From NCBI GenBank assembly GCA_037903355.1, contig JBAJFE010000014.1, positions 496,001 through 560,000 of the forward strand: a stretch of DNA of 64,000 nucleotides, written 5' to 3'. Shown here in pieces: positions 11,946-21,673 of the stretch. A program made the translations under genes and the position numbers. This DNA comes from Trichuris trichiura. Lineage: Eukaryota; Nematoda; Enoplea; Trichinellida; Trichuridae. Under the pieces are notes generated by a model. The model ran no database searches. It worked only from the letters and a program-made list of their open reading frames with translations, and was not told where the DNA came from. Numbering within the stretch: position 1 is the first letter of the stretch; every line of letters starts with the position of its first letter.

Positions 11946-13184
11946 TTTTGAATACAAGCGCAATTGCGTTATATTTTCCTACCAGTTCTCCGTCACGGCG
12001 TTTTCCATTCAACCGCAATTGTCTATAATCAAGCCACATAAGCCCCTACGAGCGAGTGGAAAACTAAATCGTTAGAGAAAATACTTGTGCCGTAGGTTTT
12101 GACACTACAAAACATCGCTGACGACGGAATCGGAGAGGTTCACAAAAAATACGATACCGCTGCTTTGTCATTTTCTTTAGCAACTTGCTCATAAACTCGC
12201 TGGTATAACTATTGTGTAATTCGCTTTACCAAGCGGATAATTTCAGCCTTCGGCAGCGGGCACGGAAGCCAAGTGGGTGACGGAAAGCCATGGGAGCGAT
12301 GGGCTCCCGAGGGGGGTAGAGGGCTACGCAGTGCCTGAGACAGAACTTCTGTTCGCTGTAAACCAGCGGCAACCTAGCAAGCGACTAAACGCGACAAAGA
12401 CAATACGTAAATATATTTTCGAGTCTTATCGTCTAGGCGCTCCACTGTATTTGATGTGCAGGTTCCTTTCTGGCAAGCATGCCGACTATCTTATTCTGCC
12501 CTTATATTAGTTTAAGCCACAATATTAAACTTGCGTTTAAAATTTAGGCTTAGTGGAGGGCAGAAAAAAATGGCTGGCAAAGTTGCAGTGAGACGATGGC
12601 GTACAAAACTAACAAAACTCGCATTTTCTACCATTTGCACTTACGTTACTGTCATTAGTCAATTTAGGTAATAAAAAAATTGTGCTGCCGTTATATAAAT
12701 ATCTGTCTCGGCTGCTACCTTGTTCGAGGCGTTTCGAAAGAGTTGATTGACTAGTCAGTGTCTACTGTTACACAACCTTGCTTGATTGTACGGTTAGTGT
12801 GCCGCCAATTTTCGATTTATTGTGGCAGAACAAATGGTCCCATCCCATTCTATTTGCGTGGGCAGCAGATGGGCCCAACTCTTCTGAACTCACGCTGAGT
12901 TCTTTGCCGAATAGCTGCATGGGGCTTCGGTTGGAACACCTTCCGAGCCTTCGTTGAATGCCGCATCTTGTTCTTAGCAGTCACGGGTCTTTCAGGGTAT
13001 TGCTTATTTGATCTTCACCGTTTTTTATTCTTATTTGTCTCGAGATAGAAAGTCGAAAAAACATCAGATTATTTACGTTGCTGAATGGCATTATACAGCA
13101 ATGCAAGTAGACCTGAGCGCGAACGTTGACGTACTCTTTGTACATCTATCTGTCGGTGACTGACATAAGTATACCCAGAAAACA
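11946..13184. other. Intergenic region
   Basis: No supported gene. A GC-rich patch at about 12250-12340 has a short open frame on the plus strand but no recognisable motif. Confidence 0.3.
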
Positions 13185-13589
13185 ATGAATCGTTTTAAGT
13201 ATCGTTACTTCATGCTGGAGAATCCGGATGACGCTTTGCAAAACAAGCCACTTGGCCGGGTTACAAAAGAAGAGCGCGAAATTGTCTTATCCTCAATTCA
13301 GGAAGTCCTGGAAGAAGGTAAAGTTCCCTATTTCGTCTAACCGCGTAACCTTGATCGCGTTTCAGATAAATTGATGGTACGTACTTTATGTAAGTTTGTC
13401 GTTTGATTAGCGAGCATGCTTTCAAAGAGGAAAAAAGAAAAAGAGGAGAAGCGAAAAAGTCAGAATAAAAAGGATGGGCATAATGTAGTAAAGAAAAGTC
13501 GCAAAAGGAAAAAAACGGATTCCGCAGGGTCGTCCAAGAAGCCGTCTACATCCGGCAGACGTAACTCAAAAGTCCGAAAGTCGAAGTGA
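13185..13589 (+). CDS. Small lysine-rich protein of unknown function, two exons
   Basis: Exon 1 is 13185-13317 and exon 2 is 13411-13589, joined in phase 1 across a 93-nt GT-AG intron, giving 103 residues. The N-terminal half begins MNRFKYRYFMLENPDD and carries an acidic amphipathic helix (EEREIVLSSIQEVLEE). The second exon is an extreme Lys/Arg/Ser tail (KRKKEKEEKRK, KKSRKRKK, RRNSKVRKSK) with several bipartite nuclear-localisation patterns. The RFKYRY start recalls the RNase P/MRP subunit POP5, but the rest of that domain is absent, so I do not assign it. The open frame, Met start, splice signals and phase agree. A nucleolar or RNA-binding role is only a guess from composition. Confidence 0.5.
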
Positions 13590-14306
13590 CAATGGCGGTC
13601 GTTCCCACACTAAAACGACATTTGTCGCTAATGCTGCTTCGGAGGGTGGCGTATTGTTTTCCCCTGTATTAATATGTACAGATTGTTGTAATTAAGTTTT
13701 ATTGAACGGCTTGTTCAATTTTTAATGACTCGTATAAGCCAGCCGAATGTTTCGTAGGGATGTTCATCTTAAGTCAAACTATAGGTTCTCTATCAATAGA
13801 AAATTGATGGAATCATTCAGAACTTACAGAGTACTTAGGTATTGTGCTTTGTTTCTGCTAATAACTATTCATGCGTTTGCTCCTACGATGTTCGTTTTGT
13901 TGAACTACAGACAGCTGATGAAATGGTACCACAACAATGAGCTAAATACGGCGTTTCTCTTATAATAAGACTTCTTTTGAAAATACACCCTAGCACTACT
14001 TTAAGTTGCTCTTTAGTATAAGTCCTACCCTGAAAATAAGCCCCATTTGCGTTCGTCCGTAAGAGAGGTATATTTAGCAAATCCGTTGGAAAATGTGACG
14101 GACGTATTGTATCTTAAAATAAACAGCTTGTGTATGGTTAAATTATTTTGCTGTATAGTTTACGAGTAAAGTGTTTTGGTACATGTGCGTTTGTAGCGAT
14201 CTTTCACGCAATCCGTCAGAACGAATTCTCTTAGTGCTTTTTGCAATTCTGTGTGGACTAGTGCAATTTTGTTTGCAAAAGAGAATAATATTTTTACTCA
14301 GGCAAA
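13590..14306. other. Intergenic region and left flank of Tigger element
   Basis: No gene seen. A GAAAATAAGCCCC motif near 14030 resembles terminal sequence found again at 18449 and may mark an older DNA-transposon relic. Confidence 0.3.
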
Positions 14307-14744
14307 ATGCCTGCAAAAAGGAGGCGCTATAGTGTCAAGTACAACAAAGCAATTGTGGAGGACTCTCAAGGCGAGAATTTGACGGCTTTTTGCAAAGAGG
14401 AAAATCTCGATCTCCGAATGGTTTGAAAATAGCAAGCACAGTACGATGAACACCGTAAAGAGATGGATGAGGGAACTTCAAAGAAGCGTAAGTGTGGATC
14501 AGGTCGGCAGCCATTATTTCCTGAGCTTGAGGACTTCGTTTGTGAATGGATTGCTGACAGGAGAGCACAGGCTTTCATTGTGCGCAGGTCTGACGTTCAG
14601 GAATTTGCCCTTGCAATGGCATCACGCTTAGAGATATCCTCAGAAAAATTCAAAGGGTCGCAGTACTGGCTGAATACCTTCCTTCGGCGGCATGAATTGT
14701 CTCTAAGCAGATCGACAACATTGTTCAAGCTTGAAGATAATAAA

Positions 14745-14761
14745 ATTATTGAACGTGCGTT
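14745..14761 (+). repeat. Left target-site duplication of Penelope insertion
   Basis: TTATTGAACGTGCGTTC, 17 bp, identical to 17439-17455. It lies in coding frame of the split Tigger transposase, so removal of one copy plus the insert restores reading continuity. Confidence 0.9.
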
Positions 14762-14832
14762 CATATTGAAAAATATCTTTATTACAGATTCTCTCCCGTT
14801 GTGAAGTAAAACAAAAGATTTTTCTTTTCTTC

Positions 14833-14866
14833 CGGAGCTTTCGGGTCTTTCGCGACCCGTCTTCAG
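14833..14866 (-). ncRNA. Hammerhead-ribozyme-like core in Penelope 3' region
   Basis: On the minus strand CTGAAGA is followed by C, a 5-bp stem GGGTC/GACCC with loop GCGAAA, then GAAAGC. CUGANGA-stem II-GAAA is the conserved hammerhead core, and hammerhead motifs are established in Penelope-like elements. Stems I and III are not convincingly paired by eye, so activity is unproven. Confidence 0.4.
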
Positions 14867-15151
14867 CGGTGAGATTATGTGTAGTGCGTGGGGTACCATT
14901 CATCTTCCATCGCTTTCCGTGGTTTTAAAACGAGAGTTTAAAGAATTTAAAGTTTTTCCTTCTTTGTCTGTCAGCTGCCATTTCCTTACTCCTGTATTCT
15001 TGTAGGGAATTTGTCCGTGTATTTAGGCGAGCTTCTAGTTTTTTCTTCCATTTTTAACCATTTGTTCCAAAAAATCTTAGTGATTTAAACCTTTTTTCCA
15101 ATATATGTCAACTCTGATTTATAGTATGTCCAGTTTTGCATTTTTTGCGTG

Positions 15152-17332
15152 TCATCTGCCAAGGGAGCAGCAGTTGTGGAGTGTAATGACATTGCTCCAT
15201 AAATCACTGATGTCTGCTCCTTGATCACGGTTGAAGGTCAAATTGTTTCTAATATACAGCGCTTCCTTAAGTTTCCATAGCCGTAAGTTACTTTCGTAGC
15301 ACAGGGTTCTTGGGTGAAGGGGTCGTTTGCAATTTACGGCATGTTCTACCACAGCTGAAGCTTCAATTGCTTTTTCCATCGTTTTTATTGGATTCAAAAT
15401 CGGTCTTCCACGGCGAGGTATTGGGGTGTGCCTGTTGTGGAGGCTGCTTTTTGCGTTGTTGTAACTGTTTAGTTTCTTTATGTGTTCTTTGAATCTGTGT
15501 TCTAAAGTGTTACCTGTTTCGCCAATGTAAACTGCTGAACAGGAACATTCGACCGCGTCGATAAGATCTGTTCTTTCGTTTGTGGGAATTTTTCTTTTGT
15601 CCGTACGGAGAATTGATCTGAGATTGGGAAAATTTTTGAAAAAGACTCTGAAACCCAATCTTTTGCCTAGCTGAATAAATTTTTCGCCTAGTCCTGCCAT
15701 GTATGGAACAACTAAACGTGGATTTTGTGAGATGTTAGTTTCGAGAGATTCACGTTTGTGTAGCTTGTACTTGAATACTTGGTCGATGAAGGATTTAGGG
15801 TAATGATTTTTGTAGAAGACTTTCCTAATATAGTTAAGTTCCGGTTGTAGATATTCAGGGTCACATATATTGACTGCCCTATCGATCATTCCGGAGAAGA
15901 TACCACGCATTACTGATCGTGGATGATGTGAGTAGAAGTTGAGATATTGTTCAGTCTGCGTCGGTTTTCTATAGACTCTGGTTTTAAGCCCTTCATTTGT
16001 GCGAATAATAAGCACATCTAGAAAGGGAAGACTTTTGTTTTCTTCTTTTTCCATGGTGAAGACTATCTGGTTTGGGCGCATGTTGTTGAGGAATTGTAGA
16101 AATTGTTCCTCTTTTCCGGCCTTGATGATTACAAAGATATCGTCCACATATCTTTTGAAGAGGAGTGGGGCGATTTGTCTGTCTACGTTTTCGAAAATTC
16201 TTCTCTCAAGGTTTTCCATAAAAACTTCTGCTAAGACTTGGGATAAAGAACTGCCCATTGGGACTCCGCTGGATTGTTTGTAGTATTTGTTGTCAAAGGT
16301 GAAGTAATTGCCATCTTGCATGCAAAAAGAAACCAGCTTGGTAATGTGAAAGGGATTTAACTTTGTTCTGCTGGGTAGACTTGTATCTGCATTGAGGAGG
16401 CTGTACAACATCTCCAATGTGTCTGGCACTGGAATGCTCGGGAATAAATCTTTTACATCGTAACTGACTAGAATCTCATCGGGTTTTAAGTGATGGTTTC
16501 GTATTTCATTGACGAAAGATTTGCTATTTTTGACGAAAGAGGGTTCTTTGCCGGTTAAGGGTTTGATGATCTTTTTTAAGTATCGACTGAGCTCGCTTGT
16601 AGTGCTGTTGATTGTAGATACTATTGGTCTTAGTGGGACATTCGGTTTGTGTACTTTGGGAAGCCCGTATAGCTCAGGGAGTCTATAATTCGACGCTAAT
16701 TTAAGATGTGTTGCTAATTTGGATATTTCTGATTCTTTGGTCTCTGCGGCAAGCGTAACGAGAAGAGAACGGAGATTTTTCTGAGAGGCTTCTGTAGGGT
16801 CTGCGGGTAGAGGTGTGTAATTCTCTGTGTTTAATATAGTTGTCATCTTTTCAATGTAGGTGTTTCTGTCAAGTAGAACTATTCTATTTCTTTTATCTGC
16901 TTTTGTGATAATTCTGCTGGATTGTTGTCTTAGTTGACGTAAGCAATTCATCTCGTATCGGTTTAAGTTTGGAGTGTTGTTAAAGTTGTGACCTAGGATA
17001 ATTGAAGATAAACCATTCCTAATTCGTGTGGCTATCTGTGGGTCAACTGAAGATAGGCTGTCCTCAATGGAGACAATGATGTCGGGAAAAGGTGGCTTTT
17101 TGGGAGTTGGGACGAAGTTTAGTCCTTTTTCTAATATAGTTTTCTCACTCTCATTTAGAGGTGCAGAGCTAAGGTTAATAACTCCCGTGCTTAGCTTTGT
17201 CGCAGTGTTTCTTTGTGGAGAACTCCTGTAAGAGTGTGAAGATGTCTTCTGGGGTCTGATTAGAAGACTGTCAAATTTCCTTTTTAGTACATGCTTTTGT
17301 GAAATGCATACCGTTTTTGTGGCGAATTCCAC
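15152..17332 (-). CDS. Penelope-like reverse transcriptase with GIY-YIG endonuclease
   Basis: A 726-residue uninterrupted frame. The reverse transcriptase occupies about residues 130-500: the finger/palm block YRLPELYGLPKVHKP, motif A VSYDVKDLFPSIPVP, motif B GVPMGSSLSQVLAEVFME and motif C RYVDDIFVI with the catalytic Asp pair. A GIY-YIG-type nuclease forms the C-terminus: CSCSAVYIGETGNTLEHRFKEH (Y-I-G, Arg) and the downstream Glu in WKLKEALYIRNN. Such proteins copy element RNA and nick target DNA. All core residues I can identify are present, so the enzyme may be functional. The host context is insertion inside a Tigger transposase. Confidence 0.92.
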   Translation of the reverse strand: MEFATKTVCISQKHVLKRKFDSLLIRPQKTSSHSYRSSPQRNTATKLSTGVINLSSAPLNESEKTILEKGLNFVPTPKKPPFPDIIVSIEDSLSSVDPQIATRIRNGLSSIILGHNFNNTPNLNRYEMNCLRQLRQQSSRIITKADKRNRIVLLDRNTYIEKMTTILNTENYTPLPADPTEASQKNLRSLLVTLAAETKESEISKLATHLKLASNYRLPELYGLPKVHKPNVPLRPIVSTINSTTSELSRYLKKIIKPLTGKEPSFVKNSKSFVNEIRNHHLKPDEILVSYDVKDLFPSIPVPDTLEMLYSLLNADTSLPSRTKLNPFHITKLVSFCMQDGNYFTFDNKYYKQSSGVPMGSSLSQVLAEVFMENLERRIFENVDRQIAPLLFKRYVDDIFVIIKAGKEEQFLQFLNNMRPNQIVFTMEKEENKSLPFLDVLIIRTNEGLKTRVYRKPTQTEQYLNFYSHHPRSVMRGIFSGMIDRAVNICDPEYLQPELNYIRKVFYKNHYPKSFIDQVFKYKLHKRESLETNISQNPRLVVPYMAGLGEKFIQLGKRLGFRVFFKNFPNLRSILRTDKRKIPTNERTDLIDAVECSCSAVYIGETGNTLEHRFKEHIKKLNSYNNAKSSLHNRHTPIPRRGRPILNPIKTMEKAIEASAVVEHAVNCKRPLHPRTLCYESNLRLWKLKEALYIRNNLTFNRDQGADISDLWSNVITLHNCCSLGR

Positions 17333-17438
17333 GTGATTGATCAGGTTTCATAAATATTTTTGTGTAACCATGTTCTGAGGAAATCCAGCGTGCAAATGTA
17401 ATCTGCTCGTAGTTTTGCTAGAGTGGACCTGTGTTTTC

Positions 17439-17455
17439 TTATTGAACGTGCGTTC
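17439..17455 (+). repeat. Right target-site duplication of Penelope insertion
   Basis: Second copy of the 17-bp target sequence, identical to 14745-14761 and immediately followed by the continuation of the Tigger reading frame. Confidence 0.9.
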
Positions 17456-18442
17456 GCATTTAAGTCCTTTGTTGACAGAAGCGATTTTTCTAAATACCAA
17501 CTGTCCAACATGGTTGCTGTGGATGAAACTGCAGTGTTTTTGGACCAAAGATTTCAAACGCCAATTGACCATAGGGAAGCCTCGTTAATCTACATTCTTT
17601 CTACCGGTTACGAAAACGCGCGCTTCACCTGCATTTTGGCAATTTGTGTGAACGGAAAGAATATCCCTCCTCTAATCATTACAAAGGAAAAGAAAAACAA
17701 AATTGAGCGTGTTTCAGGTATTTATGTTATTCAACCGAAAAAGCCTGGTGTACATAGGCACTTATAAGGACATGGGTTGATTTAATGCTGCTACTTATTT
17801 TGCAAGGTGGTCAAAGAAGAATGACAGTTTGGGATTCAGCCAGCATTCACCGCTCTTAAGAGATGAAGAACTTTCTTTCAGAGAGAAGAATAGGTCAGGT
17901 AATGATTCCTGCAGGAATGACTGCCTACCTCCGGACTCTTGGTATTAGAATAATCAAGCCGTTCAAAGACAATATGCGCAGTGAAATCAATTATTACATT
18001 GAAAAAAAAGTGGAGAGAACTCAGCGTAGGAACTTTATGAGGTCCAGGTTGCAAGACGTCACTTGTGTGAAAAAGTCATGGAACAAGGTCGCTGACAGCT
18101 ATGTTGCCAAAGCTCTACGAGCAGGCTTTTTGGATAAAGAACGCTCGTTTAAGGAGAGCTTTATTGCAAGGCATGGGGAGCTTAGCTCAATGGTCGTGCA
18201 GGAATTCGAATCGCATGAAATTCAGGCCGAAATTCAGAATTCAAAAATGTATGATAATGTCACAGAATGATAACATGACTCTGTTCGAATAAACGTAGGT
18301 ATTTGTACGTTTTTCTTACCTTACATGTATGGTTCTTCTACTTTTTTCGATATTTTTTTTCCTTTACATTTACGCTTCGTATGGGCTTCTGCGCTTAAAT
18401 AAATGAACAATTGTACAGTGTGGCACCTGAAAATATGAGACA

Positions 18443-18522
18443 CCCCGGAAAATAAGCCCTGCCATGTTTTTTGAAGGAAAAATTAATTCAAGACCCAGCC
18501 TTATTAAAGGGGAAACATGGTA
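18443..18522. repeat. Short DNA-transposon relic with CCCCGGAAAATAAGCC-type terminus
   Basis: The left end CCCCGGAAAATAAGCCCTG is roughly mirrored by CCTTATTAAAGGGGAAACATG at the right. This terminal style occurs in many short Tigger/pogo-type nonautonomous elements. Borders are approximate. Confidence 0.35.
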
Positions 18523-18724
18523 GTAGTAGCAATCTAGCACCTTGGCGTGCCTCTGTTCTTGAACGGTATAAACCCACCGGCTCCCGGGTGCATTCGCCAT
18601 GAACTTTAAGTCTGAATTGATGTGATATTTTCATCTCTCGTCCATAGCTGTTTCTACGTATATATATGCATATACTACATGATCTGAAGTGCTACTTTTC
18701 AGGTTTTCAGTCTATATATACATA

Positions 18725-18959
18725 CAGGGGAACCTCCAAAATTGACCACCTCTATATCGATCACCTCCCTAAGTTGACCGAATTTTGACCAGTTGGTTGG
18801 TCCGCACGTAAAATAAGCACAAGGACAACCTCTATAAGTCTACCATCGTAAGTGGGAAGTTGACCGCTTTAGCCGTGACGTGGTACGTGTGCGCAATGGT
18901 AGTTTGCTCTCTGTAAGTTGACCAGTCTGTTGGGAGGACGACTTATGGTGGTTCAACTG
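18725..18959. mobile_element. Nonautonomous pogo/Tigger-like MITE (235 bp)
   Basis: It starts CAGGGGAACCTCCAAAATTG and ends with the complement of CAGTTGAACCACCATAAG, so the termini are imperfect inverted repeats beginning CAG. It is flanked by TA on both sides (18723-18724 and 18960-18961), the pogo/Tc1 target duplication. Internal GTTGACC repeats recur on the same strand. No coding capacity. Confidence 0.7.
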
Positions 18960-18961
18960 TA

Positions 18962-20152
18962 TAACCGGCCCTCGTTATCCGCGGTTAATTCGTCCAAAAT
19001 TCTGAGCGTTTTACCGCGTTAAGCTGGATTCGCATTATACAGGCTACCCTATGAAAAAGACCCTATAGCTTATATTCTAGCTGCCTATTTCGTCCTGTCC
19101 CCTTGAATTCCTTCCGGAACGGTTGTCATGCGTAGTAATCCTTCGAAGCTTGGTACTACAGAATCTAGCTACGCGATAAAACATCAATGAGACTGCGCTT
19201 GTCCAATGGGGCCAGCCATTAGAATTCGGGCCGTTAGATACAAGAAAGGATGAAAGTAAGATGCTCTTTCCTTAAATGCCTGGGAATCGCCTTACTTTAA
19301 TGAGCTAAGCGATGTATTGGTGCGCTGAATGGGTACACAGCAGGGGAAATATAAAATACATAGGCACACTTAAGCAGAAATAGTGAACATCACACAAAAC
19401 GCATCAACATAGAGCAAAACGTCTACGGCAGAAACGTTTTGGGGCATCGTGTATCAATTTACCCACTTTCTGTAGATGGGTGCAGCTCTCCTAGGGAACG
19501 GCCAGTCCTAAGGTTTCTTGAATTTGTTGGTATCAAGAGTTCTCACCTTAAAATGTTAGTCCTCGCAGCTACTGGAGTTTTATTTAAAAACATTGTTGTA
19601 GGGAGCTGTATCTGTCTTTTCTTGTCTTTATCGAATAAATCTTGTAGCGGTTTCGTTGAAACCGCTATTTTTCGTGTAACCATGATGCCGTGCTCCATGG
19701 ATGGATCATAGTCAGCAATCATATCCTTTCGGACTTGCGCTTGCTGGAAAATGCTGGCAAGCTTTTGCAGCGTCCAATCCGAGGGTGTCTGAGCGTCTGT
19801 ATCTTCCATAACGTCGTCGTCGTCGTCGCTGCCTGTAGGTGATTGCATCAGTTCCTCCAGTTCCTCGTTGGTGAACGGTTCTCCACAATCTTCTATGTGC
19901 TCCCTTATATCGTCTTCTATCATGTAGGAGAAACCCTCACCTCCCAACTCTTTGGAAATAGTCACTATGTCCATGACTTGCTCATCGACGGCACCTAACT
20001 CCTCACATTTATTGACTGCGTCTCCCCACAAACCAGCAACCACTGACTGTTCTAGGCTTTATCTCGTGTACCGCCGTGCAAAAGATGACCTCACTATTTC
20101 ATGTCAGACGAACCGTGTTGTATAGAATTCCGCGGAAAACGAGGGCCGACTG
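18962..20152 (-). mobile_element. Degenerate Tigger-like element with GGCCCTCGTT-type termini
   Basis: The left end reads CCGGCCCTCGTTATCCGCGG and the right end is the complement of CAGTCGGCCCTCGTTTTCCG. These are typical Tigger terminal inverted repeats. TA flanks both ends; the left TA (18960-18961) is the same dinucleotide that ends the neighbouring MITE. A transposase C-terminal remnant lies inside on the minus strand. Confidence 0.75.
19543..20043 (-). pseudogene. Tigger transposase C-terminal remnant
   Basis: A 166-residue frame inside the TIR-bounded element. The segment CGEPFTNEELEELMQS followed by an Asp-rich run and SDWTLQKLASIFQQA is like the acidic C-terminal tail of Tigger/jerky transposases (T-N-E-x-L-x-E-L). 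The DDE core and the DNA-binding half are missing, so it is a relic. The frame ends near the element's left side; its start codon is probably not a genuine one. Confidence 0.55.
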
Positions 20153-21039
20153 TATATCAAACCAAACGAAACGGCCAAGGACGAGGCTGAAAACCTGAAA
20201 AGTAGTGCTTTCAAATCCTGTAATAGCGTCAAAAGTGTGCGATAATTAAGCGTTCGCTTCAACTGTATAGCCTGTTCGTTTCGCGCATACTGGAAGAAGA
20301 CAGAAAGCCAGCATAATACACGCGACGGGACATGTTAATGATGCATTTTTTGGAGGTAATTTTGTGTCAAGGTTGGTCATGGGCATGGCAGGTAGGCATA
20401 GGAAGCGATAGAAGCAGTCTTAAACATATTGAAAACAGCAGAGATTATATGCCTGAGTAAGTACAGCAGTTGCTGAGAGAAAGTGACACTCCCAATTACG
20501 GAAATGCCTTGTCGAACGTTTTATAGACCTAACAGGACTACCGTGAGATACTAAAAGCAAAGGGAATTCTCAAAGTTAAGGCGGACGCTGCCTAGAAGCT
20601 GTTGAGTTAAGGATTTCAATCCATTATCCTTTTAAGAGGAACGTCTGGCATACATGCAGATTTCATCACTTGGCAACCCATGTTGAAATAGAATGAATTT
20701 ATAACTTCAACATCTTTCATTTCTTTTTGGAGAGGAATACTTCTGTAAAAAGAAACGAAGACTTGCGCAACGCAACCAGTAAGAAATCTCTTTAATCTGT
20801 ACTCCTTTAAGCACTGTCAATGTGGTTCAGGTAAATGCGACATTGAGTAATCAGTCAATTATGGGGACCGTTCTCCATCATTCTTGTTGCTTATCAAAAC
20901 GCTTTCTGTCCAAATATTTGCCGTTCTCGATCGAAATCAGGGATTGAGCGAAATTCTTTTTTCATCAATAGACCTAAACTGTCCTAGCCGCTGAGTTTCC
21001 GACCTCGACTTTCTTCCACTGTAGTTCAGTGCTAACACA
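20153..21039. other. Intergenic region
   Basis: About 0.9 kb, no supported gene or repeat recognised. Confidence 0.3.
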
Positions 21040-21215
21040 GCGCATATAAGCATAGAGGTTTCCGCCAAAGTCGGTCGGATAAAGTGGCTTGCTAAAATGA
21101 AGACCGACCCGACGGGCGGCACACTTAGCGCTGATGACGGGTCTCGATTGACCAGAAAGCTTCGCAACTTAACGTTTATGAAGCAGACGTTATTTTAAAG
21201 GACGGGTTGTAAACA
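21040..21215 (+). repeat. Diverged partial copy of the long-inverted-repeat element end
   Basis: The stretch from CCGCCAAAGTCGGTCGGA through GACCGACCCGACGGGCGG, TAGCGCTGATGACGGG and GACGGGTTG aligns with the right terminal repeat of the element at 21674-23404, in the same orientation. It diverges by many substitutions. No partner inverted copy is visible, so it is a solo end or truncated copy. Confidence 0.65.
21131..21160 (+). ncRNA. Hammerhead-like core in partial repeat copy
   Basis: CTGATGA, then C, stem GGTC/GACC around a short loop, then GAAAGC. It is the same arrangement as in the Penelope element 3' region. The other stems were not resolved. Confidence 0.3.
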
Positions 21216-21484
21216 GTAATTTCTGACAAGAAACATACATTTTCTGTTGAATATTTCCACGTCCAATCCAGCGGACATCTCAATTTCGTAATCCAAAAAT
21301 TTCGATTGGTAAGCCTGAATTCATTGCCTGGACAAAATGGTTCAGCCATCCAGTCAGTAGTACTCGTACTCACAAGAAGCATTTTTGACCAGTGCATGTG
21401 TTAAGCGAAATGGGGACTGGCAATTTCGTAATGAGAAACCATGTTTTGAGTGCCCAAGTTGATCTCATAAAACTGAAAAGAGAA

Positions 21485-21557
21485 CGCCCACGCAGGGGGT
21501 CGAACCCTGGACATTTAGGTTAAAAGCCTAACGCTCTACCGACTGAGCTACATGGGC
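21485..21557 (-). tRNA. tRNA-Lys (anticodon UUU)
   Basis: A 73-nt cloverleaf on the minus strand. The acceptor stem GCCCATG pairs with CGTGGGC, and the discriminator is G. The D arm is GCTC-AGTCGGTA-GAGC, the anticodon arm TTAGG-CTTTTAA-CCTAA, the variable loop ATGTC and the T arm CAGGG-TTCGACC-CCCTG. The anticodon is TTT, reading lysine codons AAA/AAG. There is no intron. The internal A box (TAGCTCAGTCGG) and B box (GGTTCGACCCC) are intact, so it is probably functional. It lies between two copies of a repeat-element end. Confidence 0.96.
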
Positions 21558-21673
21558 TTCACGTAATTAAGCAGATCAGGTAATTGAAGTAAAAAATAAA
21601 ATGCACCAACAATTGTACCTGAAATTATGAAATTTAATTCTTTTTTCTTCTCTCCTTGCTAACGCGTGCGTTA

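Larger units (their letters stand above)
14762..17438 (-). mobile_element. Complete Penelope-like retroelement (GIY-YIG type)
   Basis: A 2677-bp insertion bounded by identical 17-bp target duplications. It holds a single long minus-strand frame, about 106 nt of 5' leader and about 390 nt of 3' region. The 3' region has an AATAAA on the minus strand at 14782-14777, some 15 nt from the end, and a hammerhead-like core at 14833-14866. No long terminal repeats are visible. The intact frame and perfect target duplication suggest a fairly recent insertion into an already transposon-derived locus. Confidence 0.88.
14307..18270 (+). pseudogene. Tigger/pogo-like DNA transposase, frameshifted and interrupted by a Penelope element
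   Basis: The N-terminus starts at 14307 (MPAKRRRYSVKYNKAIV, a CENP-B/pogo-type HTH) and shifts frame near 14420. The CENP-B DNA-binding half continues at 14463-14761 (RQPLFPELEDFVCEW, FKGSQYWLNTFLRRH). It breaks inside the motif IERAF, where 2.7 kb of foreign sequence begins. The frame resumes at 17439 with the same motif, runs into the DDE domain (MVAVDETAVFLD) and stops at 17767. The second acidic residue is at VWDSAS near 17835 and the third at KPFKDNMR in the last frame, 17863-18270. An AATAAA lies at 18288-18293. At least two frame breaks besides the insertion make it a pseudogene. The best-fitting family is Tigger/jerky; clear terminal inverted repeats were not located. Confidence 0.8.

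Noticed and set aside
13361..13404. Extra middle exon (DKLMVRTL...) in the small lysine-rich gene
   Set aside because: It would need a ~21-34-nt intron and gives a wrong phase; direct splicing of 13317 to 13411 is in phase with a normal-size intron.
15999..16283. Plus-strand frames opposite the Penelope coding region
   Set aside because: They are antisense shadows of the well-supported 726-residue minus-strand protein.
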